From: Flavobacteriales bacterium UBA7690
Lineage (GTDB): Bacteria > Bacteroidota > Bacteroidia > Flavobacteriales_F > PHOS-HE28
DNA: 53,891 nt
Assembly (NCBI GenBank): GCA_002482775.1
Contig: DLGQ01000069.1
Location: forward strand, 53,993-107,883
Direction of reading: 5' to 3'
Shown here: piece by piece, positions 49,598 to 53,891 of the stretch
How positions within the stretch are numbered: position 1 is the first letter of the stretch
Layout of the letters: every line of letters begins with the position of its first letter
Translations under genes and position numbers: made by a program
Notes under the pieces: model-generated
Seen by the model: only the letters and a program-made list of their open reading frames with translations
Database searches by the model: none
What the model was told of the DNA's origin: nothing

Positions 49598-50776
49598 ATG
49601 GCCCGCGAAGTCGTCATCGTTTCCGCAGTACGTACACCCATCGGAAGTTTCGGCGGAAGCCTGGCCGAAGTGAGCGCCACCCAACTCGGCGCCGCGGCTG
49701 TGAAAGCCGCTGTGGAGAAAGCCGGTGTCGCCCCGGAAGCCGTGCAAGCGGTGATCATGGGCAGCGTGCTTCAAGCCAACTTGGGCCAAGCACCCGCACG
49801 CCAAGCCAGCAAATTCGCTGGTCTGCCGGATACCGTTCAAGCCACCACGGTGAACAAAGTATGCGCCAGCGGCATGAAGGCCGTGGTGATGGCCACACAG
49901 GATATCCTGCTCGGCGATGCGGAGATCATCGTGGCCGGGGGTATGGAGAACATGAGCCGCACACCCTTCTACCTGGAGCAGGCCCGCTACGGCTACCGGT
50001 TCGGGAACGGCCAACTGATCGACGGGATCGGTAAAGATGGTCTTACCGATGTGTACCACCAGACCGCGATGGGCGTGAGCGCCGACAACACCGCGAAGGA
50101 GCACAAGATCACGCGCGAAGAGCAGGACGCTTTCGCCATCGAGAGCTACACCCGCGCCGCCAATGCATGGAAGGCCGGCAAGTTCGCCGATGAGGTGATC
50201 CCCGTGACCGTAAAGACGCGCAAGGGTGATGTGGTCTTCGCCGAGGACGAGCAGTTCAAAGCCGCCAACTTCGAGAAGATGCCCACCCTGAAGCCCGTCT
50301 TCACAAAAGAAGGAACGGTGACCGCCGCCAACGCCAGCGCGATCAATGATGGTGCAGCTGCACTGGTATTGATGAGCGCTGAGAAAGCGAAAACCCTTGG
50401 CCTGAAACCGCTCGCGAAGGTCCTCTCCTACGCCGATGCTGAACAGGCACCGGAGTGGTTCACCACTACACCGGCCATCGCCGTGCCGCGTGCCGTGGAG
50501 AAAGCGGGGTTGAAGATGAGCGACATCAGCTTCTTCGAATTGAACGAAGCGTTCTCCGTCGTGGGCATCGCCAACACACGCCTGATGAATTTGGATCCCG
50601 CCAAGGTGAACGTGAACGGCGGAGCTGTGGCACTGGTGCATCCGCTCGGTTGCAGCGGTGCGCGCATCATCGTTACGCTGATCAACGTGTTGAAACAGAA
50701 CGGTGGCAAGTATGGCGCAGCCGGGATCTGCAACGGCGGTGGTGGCGGTAGCGCGATCGTGATCGAAGCCCTCTAA
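49598..50776 (+). CDS. Acetyl-CoA C-acyltransferase (thiolase)
   Basis: A 392-residue thiolase joining or cleaving acyl-CoA chains. The nucleophile is C89 in 'VNKVCASGMKAV', 'ANASAINDGAAALVLMS' and 'FELNEAFSVVGIANTR' are typical, and the end 'GICNGGGGGSAIVIEAL' holds the second cysteine. The catalytic H348 lies in 'NGGAVALVHPLGCSGAR'; the residue before it is V347 where the family almost always has glycine. Start at the ATG at 49598; a TTG upstream is less likely. Acetoacetyl-CoA formation or fatty-acid breakdown cannot be told apart. Confidence 0.92.
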   Translation: MAREVVIVSAVRTPIGSFGGSLAEVSATQLGAAAVKAAVEKAGVAPEAVQAVIMGSVLQANLGQAPARQASKFAGLPDTVQATTVNKVCASGMKAVVMATQDILLGDAEIIVAGGMENMSRTPFYLEQARYGYRFGNGQLIDGIGKDGLTDVYHQTAMGVSADNTAKEHKITREEQDAFAIESYTRAANAWKAGKFADEVIPVTVKTRKGDVVFAEDEQFKAANFEKMPTLKPVFTKEGTVTAANASAINDGAAALVLMSAEKAKTLGLKPLAKVLSYADAEQAPEWFTTTPAIAVPRAVEKAGLKMSDISFFELNEAFSVVGIANTRLMNLDPAKVNVNGGAVALVHPLGCSGARIIVTLINVLKQNGGKYGAAGICNGGGGGSAIVIEAL

Positions 50777-50779
50777 GCC

Positions 50780-51568
50780 ATGCCGTCCGTCATCTGTCCA
50801 CTCTCCATCGTGCCGGTCCGCAAAGAGCCGAGCGACCGCGCAGAAATGGTAACGCAATGGCTCTTCGGTGAAACAGCTGAAGTGCTGGAAAGGAAGATCA
50901 TTTCGCAAGGCTCAGGATGGAGCCGTTTGAAGTTCGACCACGATGGTTACGAAGGCTGGGTGGACAATAAGCAGATCATCCCGTGCCTTACGCCGAACTT
51001 CGATCCGGACCTGCGTGTGATCGACCTGAACACCTTGGTGGACCTGGGCGAACGGCAAGTGCTGGTGCCTTACGGCGGTGTGGTGCCCTTCTACGAGAAC
51101 GGCACCATCCTGTGGAACGACGAACGCGTTCCCGTGAGCGCGGTGACCAACCACAAACCCGCCCTCGAACGCGCCGATCTCCTCGAGCTCTACCTGCACA
51201 CCTTCCTAGGCGCACCCTACCTCTGGGGTGGCCGCACTCCGGCGGGAGTGGATTGCAGCGGCCTCACGCAGATGCTCTTCATCCTCATGGGCATCTACCT
51301 GCCGCGCGATGCTTCTGAGCAAGCCATGGAAGGCGACCCCATCGAGCTGCTCGATCTCTGCGAACCGGGTGATCTCGTGTTCTTCGACAACGAGGAAGGA
51401 AGTATCATCCACGTGGGTGTGATCCTGACACGCAACGATGAAGGCGACCTCCGCGTGGCCCACGCCAGCGGCCGCGTGCGCATCGACAAGCTCGATCAGC
51501 AGGGCATCTTCAACGCGGAAGATGGGAAGTACTCGCACCGGATGCGCATGGTGCGTCGGGTGCTGTGA
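50780..51568 (+). CDS. NlpC/P60 (C40) peptidase with N-terminal SH3 domains
   Basis: A 262-residue cell-wall peptidase candidate. Two SH3-like regions cover residues 1-125 ('VRKEPSDRAEMVTQWLFGE', 'YEGWVDNKQI'). The NlpC/P60 domain follows with catalytic C159 ('GVDCSGLTQMLF'), H211 ('IIHVGVIL') and a third polar residue near H228 ('VAHASGRVRID'). It lacks a signal peptide, so it may act in the cytosol on recycled muropeptides, as in related C40 proteins. It sits three bases after the thiolase gene, an arrangement without obvious functional logic. Confidence 0.9.
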   Translation: MPSVICPLSIVPVRKEPSDRAEMVTQWLFGETAEVLERKIISQGSGWSRLKFDHDGYEGWVDNKQIIPCLTPNFDPDLRVIDLNTLVDLGERQVLVPYGGVVPFYENGTILWNDERVPVSAVTNHKPALERADLLELYLHTFLGAPYLWGGRTPAGVDCSGLTQMLFILMGIYLPRDASEQAMEGDPIELLDLCEPGDLVFFDNEEGSIIHVGVILTRNDEGDLRVAHASGRVRIDKLDQQGIFNAEDGKYSHRMRMVRRVL

Positions 51569-51590
51569 TCCTTCGTAAATACCCCGAACC

Positions 51591-51622
51591 AAGAAGCGGG
51601 ACCCTTTCGGATCCCGCTTCTT
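51591..51622. terminator. Bidirectional terminator between convergent genes
   Basis: AAGAAGCGGGA (51591-51601) pairs with TCCCGCTTCTT (51612-51622). T-rich and A-rich flanks serve both the peptidase and the receptor gene. Confidence 0.8.
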
Positions 51623-51644
51623 CATTCCGGAACTGAGCACCTGA

Positions 51645-53891
51645 TCAGAACCGCAACGTGTACTGCATCACCGGGAGCATGGCTAGTTGTGGAACGGTCT
51701 TGATGGTGTCCGAACGGTTGTCGAAATAGTAGTAGACCGGCGTGGTGGCGTTCAGTACGTTCTGCACATCCAGCTTGAATTCGTGGCTCACTTTCGGGCG
51801 ACCGACACGGTAGCTGGCCACGATGTCCAACTTGTGGATGGCGCTGGCCTTTTCGCTCCACACGGCGCTTCCCTCCTTCTGGGTGTCGGCGGCGACGCTG
51901 GCTTGCAGGTCGATGGGCGTGTAGTACTGCCCACCTTGCACCGAGTAGCGGAAACCGGCCATCAGGGTGCGGTCTTTGCCTTCGGGACCGAGTTTCCACT
52001 CTTTGCCAGCGAGCACGTTGCCCACGGGACCCATGTTGAAACGTGCGTTGTGCCACTTACCATCCAACGCTTTGTACTTCGACTCGCTGTACGAAGCGGT
52101 GATCATGTAGTGGTAGCCGCGCGTGAAGAATTTCTCGACGCTCAGTTCCATGCCGCGATTGTATCCCGTGCCAGCGTTCACGAGGGGTTTGTTGGTGAAC
52201 CACTCGCTCATGTTGTTCACGGTGAAGGCGCTGGTGGGATCGTTCTCCACGGGCAGATCGTACAAGTGCTGGTAGTACACTTCGGCTTTCAATTGGATGT
52301 CCTCTGCGAGTTGCTGCTCATAGCCTGCCACGAAATGCGCTGCGCGTGTCAATCCCAAACCATCGTTCGGGCGGATGACGTTGCCAGCGCCATCGATGTC
52401 TTGTGCCAGGTAGGTCATGAGGCCTTCGGTCTTGGCGTGCAGGCCCGTGCCCAAGATGAAAGCGCGATCTGGGCGGACCTGATAGCGTGCGGCGATACGC
52501 GGTTCCACGCTGGTGGCCTTGTTAAGATCGAAGTAGAGCACGTGTACGCCGCTGGTCAACGTCCATTGCTCGTTCATGCGCCACTTCCAACTGGTGAAGG
52601 CTTGCATGGTGTTGGCGGATCCTGTACGGTCGAGGTTCACCACCATACGGTCGCGGTCCGGATCGAACGAGTTGGAGAACATGCGGAACCGTTCTGCTGA
52701 AACGATAATGCCCGAACGCAATTTGTGGTGCGCGTTGATCCGCGTATTGAGGGTGCTGTTGAGGCGCACGGTCCATTTGGCCAGGTCGTCCTCGTGGCGC
52801 AGAGCCAAGTCGTTCTCGCCGGGTGCGAGGCTCTCCAGATAATCCGTTCCACTGCCGTTGCCGCTCAAGGAGAGATTGGTGTACAAGAAGCTGTTCTTAC
52901 CCAACGTCTTCGTATGGCTAAGGCCGAGCACACCCATGCGCGATCCCACATCGGCGCGGGAGAACAGTGTGTCTTCCGTTACACCACGGTCTTCATCAAC
53001 GATGGCGCTGCGACCGCCGAGCCCGTAGAGCGCGAACGTTCCGACCTTCACCGAGGGCAGCTTCACCTTGAAGGCCGCATCGGTGTAACGCGGTACGCCG
53101 CCGTAGTCCACGATGCCCGCGCCATCCAACAAGGCGAGCGTGCTATATCGGTAGTTGGCGATGTACGATCCGCCGTTGGTTCCGGGTATGGGGCCTTCCG
53201 CCGTGAGGTCGGTACCGAGCACCCCGAGTTTGAAGGTGTACTCGCGTTTGCGGTCGTTACCATCGCGCAGGCGCATGTCGAAAACGGCGCTGTAGACGTT
53301 GCCATATTCAGCGGAGAACGCGCCGGTGTAGAATTCGGAATCGTCGATCATGTCGGCGTTCAGCACGTTGATCGGTCCGCCGGTGCTACCATCATCGCTG
53401 AAGTGATTGGGACTGGGGATCTCCACACCTTCCAAGCGCCACTGCACGCCTTTGGGTGAATTACCACGGTGTTGTTGCCGCTGGGGTCGCCCGCTACACC
53501 GGGGAAGGTGCCCACCATACGCGCAGGATCGCTGATGCCACCGGCGATGCGCGACGTTTCTTCCACACTGATCTTCCGCGCGCTGATGGTGGCCATGTCG
53601 TTGCGCAGTTCGCCTTTGCGCTCCGGCGCTTTCACTTCGAACTCCTTCAGTTGGGCCACACTTTCCTGCATCCGCACTTCCAGCACCAGTTCCTTGGCGC
53701 TGGTGAGCAACAGGTTCGGCATGCGTTGTTCTTCGAAGCCGATCATGCGGATCTGGAGGTCCACACGTCCGGTGGGCACCGCGTTGATCGCGAATCTGCC
53801 ATCGACGTCGGTGGTGGTGCCAAGGATGGGATCGGAGCCCATGACCACCACCGTTGCACCGATCATCGGTTGGCGCGTGTCGGTGTCCAGG
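51645..53891 (-). pseudogene. TonB-dependent receptor, frameshifted (5' end outside window)
   Basis: Outer-membrane receptor with an N-terminal carboxypeptidase-regulatory-like domain ('ILGTTTDVDGRFAINAVPTG'), a plug domain and a 22-strand barrel ending in 'LPVMQYTLRF'. The reading frame changes within the plug. The upstream part reads 'FPGVAGDPSGNNTVV' and the downstream part resumes with 'NSPKGVQWRLEGVEIPSPNH'. Relatives have VVIRGNSPKG, so 10 bases (most of IRG) appear lost between 53462 and 53463. The downstream frame is otherwise open for 600 codons from its first ATG at 53447. It may be a real inactivation, a phase-variable state or a sequencing error. Confidence 0.82.

Noticed and set aside
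49559..50908. A 449-codon minus-strand frame across the thiolase gene
   Set aside because: Composition-driven shadow of the thiolase codons; no recognisable protein features.

Overview
The window is chromosomal DNA of a GC-rich member of the Bacteroidota, most likely Flavobacteriales. The evidence is gldF/gldG and gldI-type gliding/type IX secretion genes, a Bat (aerotolerance) operon, a SusC/RagA-style TonB receptor, the separation of dnaA and dnaN by about 15 kb, and a DUF721-recF-TPR-ribH block. It also carries repeated phylum-type -7 boxes (TAnnTTTG) with few Shine-Dalgarno sequences. Many neighbouring genes overlap by ATGA. I see no insertion sequence, prophage, CRISPR array or rRNA. The species assignment is inference.

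Layout. 1-2834: phoH (partial, minus), a SAM hydrolase, a small monooxygenase-fold protein and a TPR protein. 2907-6875: gldF, a small membrane protein derived from the end of cytochrome oxidase subunit I, gldG and a DUF4340 protein. 6988-9949: dnaN with a perfect DnaA box upstream, a META-domain protein, a rhomboid protease and a haem-c lipoprotein. 10064-14051: an operon of nucleotidyltransferase, B12-binding radical SAM enzyme and two methyltransferases, behind a pair of direct repeats; this is the best candidate for an undescribed pathway. 14048-19639 (minus): exonuclease, dapA, DUF6913, ligA, a barrel protein and prmC. 19710-22628: ribD, an EamA transporter, an IMPACT-family protein and a thioesterase.

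23029-25702: dnaA, a low-molecular-weight phosphatase and an RsmI-like methyltransferase. 25699-29709 (minus): two lipoprotein FKBPs (one GldI-like), nrnA and a two-gene unit of unknown exported proteins. 29857-33804: ndk, DUF721, recF, a membrane TPR protein, ribH and a barrel protein. 33859-36411: small membrane and soluble proteins, including a four-helix-bundle protein and a MazG-like pyrophosphohydrolase. 36595-45589: the MoxR/Bat operon of nine co-directional genes. 45611-48796 (minus): a 1061-residue secreted beta-helix protein with two dockerin-like calcium loops. 49052-49523: tRNA-Ser, tRNA-Pro and tRNA-Arg. 49598-51568: a thiolase and an NlpC/P60 peptidase. 51645-53891 (minus): a TonB-dependent receptor broken by an apparent 10-base loss in its plug domain.

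The most unusual non-coding feature is a set of short strictly periodic arrays that fill intergenic gaps: heptads ending in AAG (three places), TTGGCAG heptads arranged as an inverted repeat, and a CATGNNNN octamer array between moxR and the DUF58 gene. The most unusual protein features are the oxidase-like protein inside gldFG, which keeps HDTYFV and PRRY but has lost both haem-ligand histidines, and the division of BatC-type features between two adjacent genes.
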